Below, one piece after another: positions 47,801-56,884 of a stretch of DNA of 64,000 bases. The position numbers were made by a program, and so were the translations under genes. The notes under the pieces are model-generated. The model ran no database searches. It had not been told where the DNA came from and saw only the letters and a list, made by a program, of their open reading frames with translations. The stretch is from positions 17,856,001 through 17,920,000 of the forward strand of contig OU612068.1 in the NCBI GenBank assembly GCA_914767715.1. The letters run 5' to 3'. Origin of the DNA: Membranipora membranacea. Its lineage: Eukaryota > Bryozoa > Gymnolaemata > Cheilostomatida > Membraniporidae. The stretch's first letter is position 1, and each line of letters begins with the position of its first letter.

Positions 47801-50205
47801 CTAATCAGCTTCAAAACAAGCTAAGAATTGATCCTTTTGGACCACCTGAAGCTGTGTTATGAGGGATTGAAATCGACCCTTTCAAAATTCACTCTTGAGA
47901 TCGGAAAGCCCATGTGTGAAGTCAAATCAGAGTTTTCGACCAATATTTAAAATCTTTTGTATATGGAACTGTTAAAGTGAAACCAACTTCTTTCCGCCTC
48001 AAAATCTGTGTTAATCTCCTTTATTTTTTGCTTTTGATTATTGTCTATGATGACACGAGCTAAGTTGGATTACAAATCGTTTCATCCAACTTTCCAAATT
48101 CCAAAGTTGATAATGCTAGACATATACGCAAACTGTATGATTATGACATCATATCCCCCACGCAAGTTCGTGCCCAAGGCCCCACCAACACCCAAAACCT
48201 ATACTGGAGATACATCCAACCATTCATCTCACACAACTCAATCGCCAATTTAACCTATTCAAAAACAAAGAGTCTGTTATCCCTTGAAGTTTTGAGGTAT
48301 TTATTCCTGTAGCATTTCTAGTAATAATAACAAAATATTGATATGTATAGGGCTGTATCAGTGTAATAAAAGAGTATAGAAACAACAATCTGTATTTTAT
48401 ATCTTTATTTTCTGTGTTTGCTTTTTTTTGTCGATCAAGATACAATTGAATGCATAAATTGGATCTGACAGTAAGGAAAAATGCAATAAATAGTACAGTT
48501 TCATAGTAATAGTCATCATAGTAAGTCACAAAATATCATCATCATAAAAGAGACATGTCAGCTAAAAATCTAGTTATGATATGTTGTGTGCAGCAATCAG
48601 TGCAAAATGCCCGTTGCTTTTACAGACAGGATTTGCTGTGGAACCCCTGAGATGGTGTGCGCACTTAGATGACATTACTAAACTATCAGGTGAATTGGAC
48701 ACATCAGAACCTTGTGGAGATTGTGGTCACGTTGGAGAGAACTGGGTCTGTCTAACATGCTATAAGGTAGGCCAAGCCTATAATTAAAGGGCAACCAAGG
48801 TTTCGCAGCAATGCATTAATGGGTAGCAAATAATGTGCTGGGCAGCATTAGCTTTGTGCATTATGCGATGCAAAACTCAAAGTAGTTGCTGACTCTAAGC
48901 TGGGTAACACTTCAGTTTAGGGGAGGTTCCAAGACTTTGCTGTAATAATTATAGAGCACAGGCTAAATAATAACAGGAACAGGAAACTGCTATGTGGTAT
49001 TCTCTTTTAGCTGAGTTTGAGTACCTGATGGAAGAAATGTTTCACAAGAATTCTGGCTGAATAATCATCCGAATTATATTTTGTCTTTTTCCCCATGCAG
49101 AAAGTGCAATCTGCTATTAATCAATGGCCATCAATGAGAAGTTGTTTGAAACCTTGGTTGCCCTTTAAGTGTACAGATAAAACTCGAGTTATCTTCTCAG
49201 AGAAAAAAAGGAGATAGCTGCTTACTTGAGCCCTAAGCCCAAAGGAAAAAAACTGAAATTACTTTAGCCCTTGCTAAGTGTATAAGCTCTTTTTAATTTG
49301 GCTTCTTGGGTTTTCTTCCCATTATAGTGCATATGTCAATAATGACAAGCAACTACACACACGCCAAGCAAAATGGCAAAACATTCAACAGACAAATACT
49401 TTCTATGTACAGGGTATAGTGTGATACGTCTTGGTAACTGACTTGGTAATTTTCATGTCGATTCATTTGGAAAATTTCCAATCTGCGAAGTACCTCACTG
49501 CTCTTCATGCGCCCCAGTAATGTAATGATGACACGCTGTAAATGTTATTGTAGGTATATTGTAGCCGTTACGTAAATGAGCACATGCTGTTTCACTCGAT
49601 AGCGACAGATCATAAGATGGTGCTGAGTTATGCTGACTTATCCGTCTGGTGTTACGCCTGTGATTCTTATGTTCATAATGCTGTAAGTAGGATGCCGTAA
49701 CTATAAGCCTAGTACTAGGGGGTATAATTCATCCCACGTCCTGTAGGGTGATGGTGTTGGGGACTGGTTAAATTAAAATAGAATCCCAGGCTTCGGAACG
49801 CACCATTAAATGACAAATGATGGCTTTCCTTTTGCTGGTTTATTGTGGTCAAGAGGATTTTGTAGTGATCAGATACATTTCCATGCCTAAAATAATGACA
49901 GTCAGCTTAACCCCCAACTGAATAACAAATGACATATTTGAGTATATCTTAATTAGTGGAGAATACAGTGGACGGCTAAGAAGAGAAACATTGGAAACTC
50001 TTACATATTGCTGGTGAAAAGTACAAGCGAATACGACCATATATTTTGTAAATAATTCCAGTCCCACTCAGTGTTAATAAATTATTCATTGAATTTAATT
50101 TAATTAATTAATTTTAACTTTTTTTAGGAGCTTTTGCCCATGAAGAATTCTGCTCATAGACACAAGTTTGGACGTGACGCTCAGCCCCAACAGATATCAG
50201 AATGA
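32877..50205 (+). CDS. HDAC6: HDAC6: tandem deacetylase with ZnF-UBP (25 coding exons, 1078 aa)
   Basis: Exons: 32877-32918, 33303-33362, 33597-33628, 34197-34341, 34853-34990, 35329-35426, 36137-36310, 36619-36745, 37128-37253, 37478-37674, 38079-38195, 38436-38579, 39014-39196, 39746-39914, 40485-40615, 41171-41369, 41803-41895, 42132-42191, 42458-42547, 43706-43877, 44352-44418, 45881-46205, 48626-48766, 49554-49682, 50128-50205. All phases close, and the length is near human HDAC6 (1215 aa). The enzyme is a cytoplasmic Zn-dependent lysine deacetylase acting on alpha-tubulin, cortactin and Hsp90. It couples ubiquitinated aggregates to dynein and autophagy. Order: short basic N-terminus, CD1 (about 47-375), linker (380-467), CD2 (468-830), Lys/Pro/Ser- and Ala-rich linker, ZnF-UBP (964-1078). 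The vertebrate SE14 repeats are absent. The in-frame ATG in exon 1 is the only good start. Confidence 0.97.
34197..37674 (+). other. HDAC6 catalytic domain 1 exons
   Basis: The domain begins [19 protein letters not shown]. The tandem His pair is in [14 protein letters not shown]. Zn ligands Asp and His are in [12 protein letters not shown], and the third ligand Asp is in [12 protein letters not shown]. The catalytic Tyr is in [11 protein letters not shown]. All catalytic residues are therefore present. Residue 314 in GDPEGEM is Glu where vertebrate CD1 has the gatekeeper Lys (GDPKGEM). Confidence 0.93.
37675..39013 (+). other. HDAC6 introns around the CD1-CD2 linker exons
   Basis: Apart from linker exons 38079-38195 and 38436-38579, the sequence is AT-rich intron. 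The only structured feature is the 18-bp minisatellite at 38717-38816. Confidence 0.5.
38717..38816 (+). repeat. 18-bp minisatellite
   Basis: About five and a half copies of an 18-bp unit like TTACCTGCATAAACACTC lie in the HDAC6 intron before the first CD2 exon. Confidence 0.75.
40105..40245 (+). repeat. Dispersed repeat family C, copy 2
   Basis: Aligns with 19920-20065 in the same orientation (ATGTGTATCCCTGATTG, TTTAGTATGTGCACCTAACA, TTAGTGAATTAAT). It lies just before the fold-back element at 40316. Confidence 0.45.
40316..40443. mobile_element. Fold-back MITE family E, copy 2 with 9-bp target duplication
   Basis: A nearly perfect 128-bp palindrome starts TAGTTTAAGTGCTCAAACG and ends with its complement. 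It is bounded by TCAAGTGAT at 40307-40315 and 40444-40452. A 9-bp duplication fits Mutator-like elements. It contains no coding capacity. Confidence 0.75.
40815..40929. mobile_element. Fold-back MITE family F with 10-bp flanking duplication
   Basis: Arms ATCAAGTTTGCTCCATTTT and AAAATGGATCAAACTTGAT with inner C-run/G-run segments meet at TGACACGCGTGTCA. CGTACGCTAG flanks both sides (40805-40814, 40930-40939). A decayed partial relative lies at 41699-41756. Confidence 0.7.
41699..41756. repeat. Decayed partial copy of MITE family F
   Basis: Contains TTGCCCCCTTCTACTGACG, then GGATTAAGCTTGATCTG. These match parts of the element at 40815-40929 with one arm mostly missing. Confidence 0.45.
42890..43660. 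mobile_element. Candidate non-autonomous element with inverted GGGTC-rich ends
   Basis: The left end contains GCTGGAACGGGTT and ACCGGGTCGGGTT. The right end holds the complements (AACCCGTTCCAGC, ACCCGACTCGACCCGG). The ~770-bp unit has no coding capacity and carries a tRNA-like fragment inside. Confidence 0.4.
43388..43460 (+). mobile_element. Degenerate tRNA-like (SINE) fragment
   Basis: TGGCGTAGTGGTTAAGG resembles an A-box and GGATTGAACC a decayed B-box about 40 bp later, without complete tRNA folding. It lies between the arms of a larger inverted repeat. Confidence 0.3.
45038..45139 (+). CDS. Candidate cassette exon of HDAC6 with a GC donor
   Basis: In the intron between exons 21 and 22, a 102-nt open segment starts after an AG acceptor (ACTATAG) and ends at ATGAG|GCGAGT. 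It enters in phase 2 and leaves in phase 2, so it inserts 34 residues without breaking frame. It reads [14 protein letters not shown], then ends near [10 protein letters not shown] recognise no motif in it. Chance open sequence is the alternative. Confidence 0.25.
46803..46902 (+). repeat. ~33-bp tandem repeat, three copies
   Basis: Three units of GTAGTAGTAGTATTCTATTT plus an AT-rich end lie in the intron before the ZnF-UBP exons, next to larger duplications. Confidence 0.6.
46921..47735 (+). repeat. Three diverged copies of a ~125-bp unit in an HDAC6 intron
   Basis: Copies at 46921-47040, 47136-47260 and 47606-47735 share GCAGGCAAATTGTT, TTTTGAAAA, GGCAAGAAAA and TATAGGCTATGGATGAA in order. 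Spacing is irregular, so they arose by segmental duplication or repeated insertion. Confidence 0.6.
48222..48328 (+). repeat. Dispersed repeat family D, copy 2 (3' part)
   Basis: Carries TTCATCTCACACAACTCA, AAACAAAGAGTCTGTTATCC and GCATTTCTAGTA in the same order as copy 1. Lies upstream of the ZnF-UBP exons of HDAC6. Confidence 0.45.
48626..50205 (+). other. HDAC6 ZnF-UBP ubiquitin-binding domain exons
   Basis: Three exons encode the C-terminal zinc finger that binds the free GlyGly end of ubiquitin. Zn ligands are seen in [24 protein letters not shown] and EHMLFH. Pocket residues known from human HDAC6 are kept: Arg in SRYVNEHML, and Trp and Tyr in VWCYAC. The chain ends about 25 residues later with a short tail. 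Confidence 0.93.
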
Positions 50206-51386
50206 AGCTGATCGTGTCTCAGGAATGGTATTTTTGACCGAGTAAGTATTCAGGACATTGTTTTTTTCCCAACAGTGTAAATTTCCAATTATAATTTTAT
50301 CAAATACTTTTTGCACTGACAGCATCATAACTTCTTCATACTATTGAATATATAAATCAATTATATTACCTTGATTGCCGAACGTTACTGTTACTTTTTG
50401 TCTTTTTATATTTATTACATTTTTATAACGTAATGGTTGTGAATTAACATTTTTGTTGTCATCCACAGCGGGTGACATAAAGAAAAGGTATTAATATATT
50501 ACAACTTAACCAATCGCAGCCTTAGATGTTTTCATGCAGAGCCTGTGGGAGCTTTCAATAGTCTCATCTATCTATTAAATTGGCACCAAAACATGTATTT
50601 GTATTATAAAACTATGGTTTAGACGGTTTGAAATTCAGGTTACAGGGCTACAAATCGATTATATGAATAGGAATATGTCGGTAATGCTGGTTATGACGCC
50701 TGAGAAAATGTTACTTTACTTATAATTCCAGGTTATTTCTGTAATTCATCCAGATGTTGAGAATTAGATCTGATTAATCAGAACAATGCTTGCTAAGATC
50801 ACTTCACCTAGAATTCCATTGTGCGCCTGCCTTCAAATATTGATGTTTGAGTTGATTCCAGGGTGTAATTTAGCCTTTCTTTCAATACGCTAGATTGATT
50901 GCGATGGTTTGAATACCATCTGTATGATCTTGATTGTGTTGGAATGGATCCATCGAAGTGAGCTGATTTGTAGTGATGCAATGATCTATCTGTATGAGCC
51001 CTATTACAGTGATGGAATGTATACTATAGGGTAAGGTATCCTTGCAAAGCAAGCAACAACCCGAATATTGCTGCTAAACAATAGTTATGGAGTAAAATAA
51101 AGGACATATCTCGTAGGGATTAAAGGGACAGCAAAATGCTTTATCAATCAGTTTATGGTCTCTCAAAATCAGACACAAGAGCTGACAGGAATCTTTGCTT
51201 GCTCTCAACTAGTGGAAAAACAATCCATGATACATGAGGGGCGTGTTGTGTGCTGCCACATGATCTCATCAGTATCAACAACATCATGCTGACCACAGTG
51301 TGTTTTGTAAAGGTGACAATGAATACATTGCGTAATTTAGTTCAAACGGCAGCTCAGTAATTTTTGTGACCATAACTTGTGGCAAA
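50206..51386 (+). other. Intergenic region between HDAC6 and the arrestin-domain gene
   Basis: Holds the HDAC6 3' UTR and the promoter of the next tandem gene. AATAAA at 51096-51101 is the clearest signal on + but is 0.9 kb past the stop codon. An ATTAAA near 50575 may be used instead. Nothing coding is supported. Confidence 0.4.
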
Positions 51387-54300
51387 ATGTTGTCTGCTGA
51401 AGCAGCAAGTCGTCATGAAAATGCACGTCGGCAGAATGCCTATCAAGCGCGAGTTAGAAACAGCCTTGTGGCAGCCACCACTTTACCCTGGGATCCAAAT
51501 GAAGTGCATGCAGGTGAAAGTAAGGGTAAAAGGAGCAGCGTAATGAGTCAAAGTGTACACTTTCAACAACGAAAGGCATCAACTCTGGAAGCCAAGAGAA
51601 GACGAGCTACTGTTTTGGCCAAAATGAGGAGTATCTTCAAGTTTGAGATCGTACTTGACAAAAGAAAGGATGTAAGTATATCGTGATAGCCTTGTCACAT
51701 ACTGCCCACCTGGCCTTGTCTCTTTGTAGTGATTGAAAAAAGCCTGAGTAGGCATTTTTATTTTACTGCGCGTGTGTTGGCTGTTAGCAAAAAGGATGAA
51801 CCATAGAGTTATCTATATTATATCAAGGAGGATTATATTATATATATAATAACTCTATGGGATGAACTAACCATTGATTGTTTTGATACAGCCCGAAGAT
51901 GTCCAGTCTGCGCTGACTAACTTTAGAACAGACTCTATCATGTCAATAAGAGAAGGAACAGAAGGCCCCAAACTCAAAAACTATGTAGATCTTCACTCTG
52001 AGGCTTATGAACCAGGTTATATAACTTACCTAGCTTAAATTAAGCTTGAAACAGCTATGACAGAGAGTTCCTATAATGCAGTTTTTTTAAACCCCAAGAG
52101 GGGATGCATCAGAGTTTGACTAGCAAATGTGTTAGCCCTGATTGGTGGATGGGGAGAAGACCACCAAACAGAGCCAACACACTTTGCTAAGTTTGACCAG
52201 ATAGTCCTGGGAATGTTGGAATTATACTACTGCGACACATCTATTGATATTTTAGTGTAGCATCATAAAATTGCAGATAGAAATGATTGAAGTGATATTT
52301 AAGTTGTGTAGAAAGAAATCATTTCAAATTTTACAACACAATGTGACTCAAGGTTATCGGAACTTCTGGCATACCAGTACCCGAGACTGGTTAGAATCAC
52401 TGCAAATCACATGATGGGACAAATCTCTAAATACCAAATCACTACACTGTCTGAGAGAGCTCTGATAATTTTCCTTATTTGTTTAACATGGTCAATGATC
52501 GATTGTCTGTCCGCATTCTTTCAGGTGATGATGTAACTGGTCATATTAACCTCATGCTGACACATCCGCTGACAGTCAAGAGTATTGAAGCTAAACTAAA
52601 GGGAACTTACATTGTAGCCTTCGAACTAAGAACTGAAGGTGAGCCATCACTTCAAACCAATTATCATTCTGTTGTACTACGTATCTATCTATGACTGTAT
52701 ACTGTCAAGAAAACCATATTAATGGTACTAACTTATTAATGGTACAACCTTCCCTAGCTACTAGCTAGGAAAGAATAATGTATTATCAAAGTCGCATGCT
52801 CATATCTTTTGCGCCAATGCTGTGTTATACGAGACACACTGCACCCTAGCTTTATCACAGAGACCCCATTTTGCCTTTGGCAAAAAAAACAAAATGGGAT
52901 CAAACTTCTAAATTTAACCGGCATTGTTGGACAAATAATCCGTTGATAATTTCTTAGCCCGCTAAAGCCTCCACTCACAGAAAACAAGGATTCAAAATAT
53001 GAAGGCCAATAACAGCGCACATGCGTCAATAATACATTGCTTCTCTTGTTCAAGGAGAGAGTACTACAAGCACTGAGCAGGTTACTTTTCTTGAGGAAGA
53101 TGCATTGCTACCAGTTGGGGTGAACCATAACGGAGAACCACTCGGAATCGGACAATACAAATTTGAATTCAAATTCAAACTTCCTCTGAACATACCTAGT
53201 TAGCGGCAAAACACTTGGCTATCAATTTTGCTGTTCAAAGATTATTGATGCTCAACACATTTTGTTGTCAAATTTTTGGTCCCATGACATGCCTTCTAAT
53301 AAAAAAGAAAGTTCATTTATTGAAAAAGTCGTCACGAGGCAAAAAAAATCATTTCCAAAAATACGGTCCTTGTATAATGAAGTTACGCACTCCGGGATTA
53401 TCCATCCTTGTCACGCGGCTACTCAGGGATGGTTTCACTCATCTGTGCCATCGTGACTAAGCAACATTCTGATTTATGAATTATAGGTACAATGTTCTTT
53501 GAGAAGTTTTCTACACTCTACGAAGGGGCGTCTGTGGTATATAGTGTAGAAGCAGTGATGAACATTGAAGCAGATGAAGAGTCATTTCACTCACCAGTGG
53601 CTAAAGAAATCATAGAGATAGTAAGGCGAGTACCAGAGAGAGCTGAAACAGAATATAACAGATCTCACAAAATAGTAAAGGTAATGCTTCCAATTGAAAG
53701 TTGTCATGTTGTTGTTGGTCTGAAGCCAATACTAGAAATTATTTCAACCCACATCATTTGGAGAAGACTTAAGTGAAGCTCTCATTGAAAACGACAAACT
53801 CTTGTCAAACTTTGGTGGCACTGGAAGATGTATGAGAGATTTTTGTGACTGTGACCACGGCTTTCACATAATTTTAGCCTAAGAGGCTATCATGTTGCTG
53901 TATTGGTATGGGGGATATGTCTCTAGCAGTGACTCTACCCCGTCTGATCTACATGGAAGGAGAAACAATGTTGATGGAAATAAGGCTGACAAATGATAGT
54001 AGTAAAAAAGTGAAGCAAGTTGACATAGCATTGGTTCAGTACAGCTCTTTCAAGAGCAAGACTTTGAAAGGGGTAAGTGACATGAAATAGTACCCTGGCA
54101 ACTCTTTGAACTGATTCTATTCACCAGTGGTCTTTGATACACTAATTTTTTACCAATACCTTAAGTAAAGCCCAAAGCTAAGCTATCATATCTTCTATTG
54201 AGCCGAAAACGTCCCCAAATTTGCAGAATTGTCCAATTCATTGAATTCAATAACTCACCAGGATTTGATTTTTTTTCAAAATTTGAACACTTTCATATTG

Positions 54301-56076
54301 ATGGCATATGTTTAGTGACGCATCAATTTAAATTTATATCAATATTTTTCCGAGTTCGCAGGGCTCACAGCCACAATCAATCAGTTTCTTATTTATCTAA
54401 CGATTCATCCTATTTTTGGATTTATCCTGCAGTATGTACTGAAATCAAGAAGTTCCCTACTGGTCCACCATGTGTCAATGGGAAATATGGGCTTCGGAGA
54501 CTCTGAACACCAAATTGCATTGACACTGCCAGACGAAATGCAGACGAGTACCATGGCTAACATTGTCCCACCTACCAGCTTTTATAGTATGCATATACCA
54601 CAAGAAAAAGAGCTCATTGGGAAGCAGAAAGTGAACCAGGATAACACTAATGTCAACGCTCAGGAGGTATGTCACAGGGTGCAGAGAACTTAATTAAGTG
54701 ATTTTCCATTTTTCATTGATGACACAGAAACAGATTTTTACGTCTATGGATGTGGTTAGCTAGTTACAGTCTATGACCTTTTATGGATTTTTATTGCCAA
54801 TAACAGCATACTAATTATTAAATAAGGCCACCATGTATGCCTTGCCTGAGTCTTATAGGAATTTTATTTTAGCTGTGGCAAGGTTTCATGGTAGTCTCAT
54901 TGCCTTGACAGCAAAGTCACTGACTTCCTAGCAATAAATAAGCCTGTAAGGGTGTGTTGAGTAGATTATTTTTGTGTGAAGTATACCCCAGTATATATTC
55001 CAGTCAGCTTGAGGACATGATTGTATGTGAAAGTCTGGATGGAAACTAATAAAGGGGAATCAACGTATTCACAAAGTATTATGTTTATTCATCCATTTGA
55101 ATATTACGTTTTCGCCAAACCACAGTATCTATTCAATGAAAAACTAATAAAATGACATGGTGAAGCAGTTTTACCTATTAACCTGCATGATGTTATATTA
55201 TGACTACTAATATTTTTTGTTTGCGAAGTAAAAGATTTACTAACTGTAACCGAACCAAATAATAACTTATTGGCAGGACGAAGAACCCCTTACAGTGTCA
55301 CCAAGGGATGTTAAATTTGACGAGAATGTGGAGGAGGATGCGCTGGATGACAGACTGATCCTTCTCAATAATGATTGGCATATGCTGTTTGAGATCGCAT
55401 ACTACATACAAGTGAGTAGTTTCTGTTCAATTAACTGTCCTCAAAGAGTCTACGTGGAAAGAAGGAATGTTTGATAGTGGAATGACAAAAACTCTCTAGC
55501 CAAAGCACAGAAAGTTTTGATGACTTCTGCAAGCAGACTGATGGGCACTTTTGTCAGTAGTAGGCAAATTCATGTGAATTTGGTCAGAAATAAAACAGAA
55601 CAGGCTGGCAATTATTGTTTACCAATTCAGACAGAGTTCAAGTGACATTTAAAGCTTACCTAGCCCACACTGTTGGACACAAATCCCTTTTTTTAATCAT
55701 TTCTTACTTATATAATTTAACTCGAGACCATTCCCAATTCCATTTGTTGCCTCTACCCAAGCTTTCACCTCATACAAATTTGTTCCTGCAGGTGAAGGTG
55801 CGCACCACATCGGAGTGGTTCAATATGAAAGGGCCGGAGATCCATTTCCCCATCACCATAGAGGGTGCAGACACGGGGACTAGAAGAAAGAGAGAAATGA
55901 TGAGGCAACTCAGAAAAGAACAAGAAGCACCCGAGGTTCAGATAACTGTTGGACCTGCAGAGCAAAAAGAAGAAAAACCAACAGAAGACATGGAAGTACC
56001 CGAGATTCAGATAACTTTTGGGAGCGCAGAGCAAAAACAAGAGAAACCATCAGAAGCAGAAGACCCAGCAGTTTAG
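51387..56076 (+). CDS. Arrestin-domain protein (9 exons, 569 aa)
   Basis: Exons: 51387-51671, 51892-52015, 52525-52638, 53055-53198, 53487-53680, 53878-54072, 54433-54666, 55277-55411, 55792-56076. Phases match; the donor at 53199 (GTTAGC) is weak. Arrestin-fold proteins are cytosolic adaptors that bind membrane cargo for trafficking. An ~85-residue basic N-terminal extension leads to the first strand FKFEIVLDKRKD. The N-lobe continues with YEPGDDVTGHINLMLTHPLT, then GQYKFEFKFKLPLNIP and SVVYSVEAVMN. The C-lobe starts at KRLSCCIGMGDMSLAVTLPR, followed by YMEGETMLMEIRLTNDSSKK. The acidic C-tail carries a duplicated segment. A ~33-residue insert (exon 2) splits the first strand from the second, which is unusual. 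No PPxY motif is visible, so the NEDD4 recruitment typical of many alpha-arrestins is not predicted. Exact subfamily is not assigned. Confidence 0.88.
51801..51860. mobile_element. Short 60-bp inverted-repeat element
   Basis: Arms CCATAGAGTTAT and ATAACTCTATGG flank an AT-rich centre. GATGAA occurs on both sides, as a short target duplication would. It lies in the first intron of the arrestin-domain gene. Confidence 0.45.
52120..52192 (-). repeat. Inverted-repeat element family B, copy 2
   Basis: On the minus strand it reads AGTGTGTTGGC, then CTTCTCCCCATCCACCA and GCTAACACATTTGCTAG, aligning with copy 1 end to end. It lies in an intron of the arrestin-domain gene. Confidence 0.55.
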
Positions 56077-56166
56077 ACGGTTTCTAATCCATTCCGCAGT
56101 GGTGGATTTCATGCTAGACTGTATTCAAAAATTGACATTTTATTTTTACCTTTATCTTTATTTAAC

Positions 56167-56172
56167 AATAAA
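56167..56172 (+). promoter_or_regulatory. Polyadenylation signal AATAAA, arrestin-domain gene
   Basis: A canonical signal lies 91 nt after the stop codon, fitting a very short 3' UTR for a gene convergent with its neighbour. Confidence 0.6.
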
Positions 56173-56884
56173 TCTGTTGGGTAATACATTTTAATCCCCA
56201 TAGAATTAATACTTTTTTTATATTTTGTGTGCCACTAATATAAAGAGTTAAGTTACTGGTCGGAAGTGATCCGACAACGGATCATAAGTTATTTTCTTTT
56301 CTAAAACAGAAATATAATTCAGAAAAGAACAGCACAAAAAATTAGAGTAAAAAAGAGCGCAAACTTTTAACACGTTAACATTGCTGTTTACCTAGACCTA
56401 GATGAATTTGATTCCACACTATACCATACATTCTATATGTCTGTTAATTTATTTATTTACAAGAAAAAAGGCTGGCTGGTACACAAAAATATCATATCCA
56501 GTAGTTAGTCTGCACTTGCAATAAATTGACATGCTACAAACTGTATGTAAATTTACCAACTCAAACATTAAAATAAAGTACACATGCATGTTTTTTTCCA
56601 ATTGCATTTGCATCAGGTTGTAATAATTATATTAAACATTCAGATAGCGCATCATTGACCCAAATAGGGATCTGGAAGGAAAATATGTCATCGTGTAAAT
56701 CAATAGTACAGTCATATTTTAACTATTCCATCGGCACCTATCTAAAATTTGTAACATATTCTCTATTCTATATACATGTTCAGATTTATACCCTAGTATG
56801 GTGAGTGAGACTTTTCAAGTACTGCAGTGAAGTTATATATGATTTGACTAGTAACAATCCGATCCATCCCGGGTTCCCAGTAGT
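56173..56884. other. 3' UTR and intergenic region between convergent arrestin and RING genes
   Basis: AT-rich sequence with poly-A signals for both strands and no open frame of interest. Confidence 0.5.
56448..56457 (-). promoter_or_regulatory. Overlapping AATAAA signals, RING gene
   Basis: On the minus strand, two AATAAA copies overlap about 430 nt beyond the RING stop codon at 56885. If used, the two convergent transcripts would end about 280 bp apart without overlapping. Confidence 0.45.

Noticed and set aside
53215-53460. 81-codon open frame between arrestin exons
   Set aside because: It interrupts the N-lobe, has Lys-rich random composition, and the flanking exons join in phase without it.
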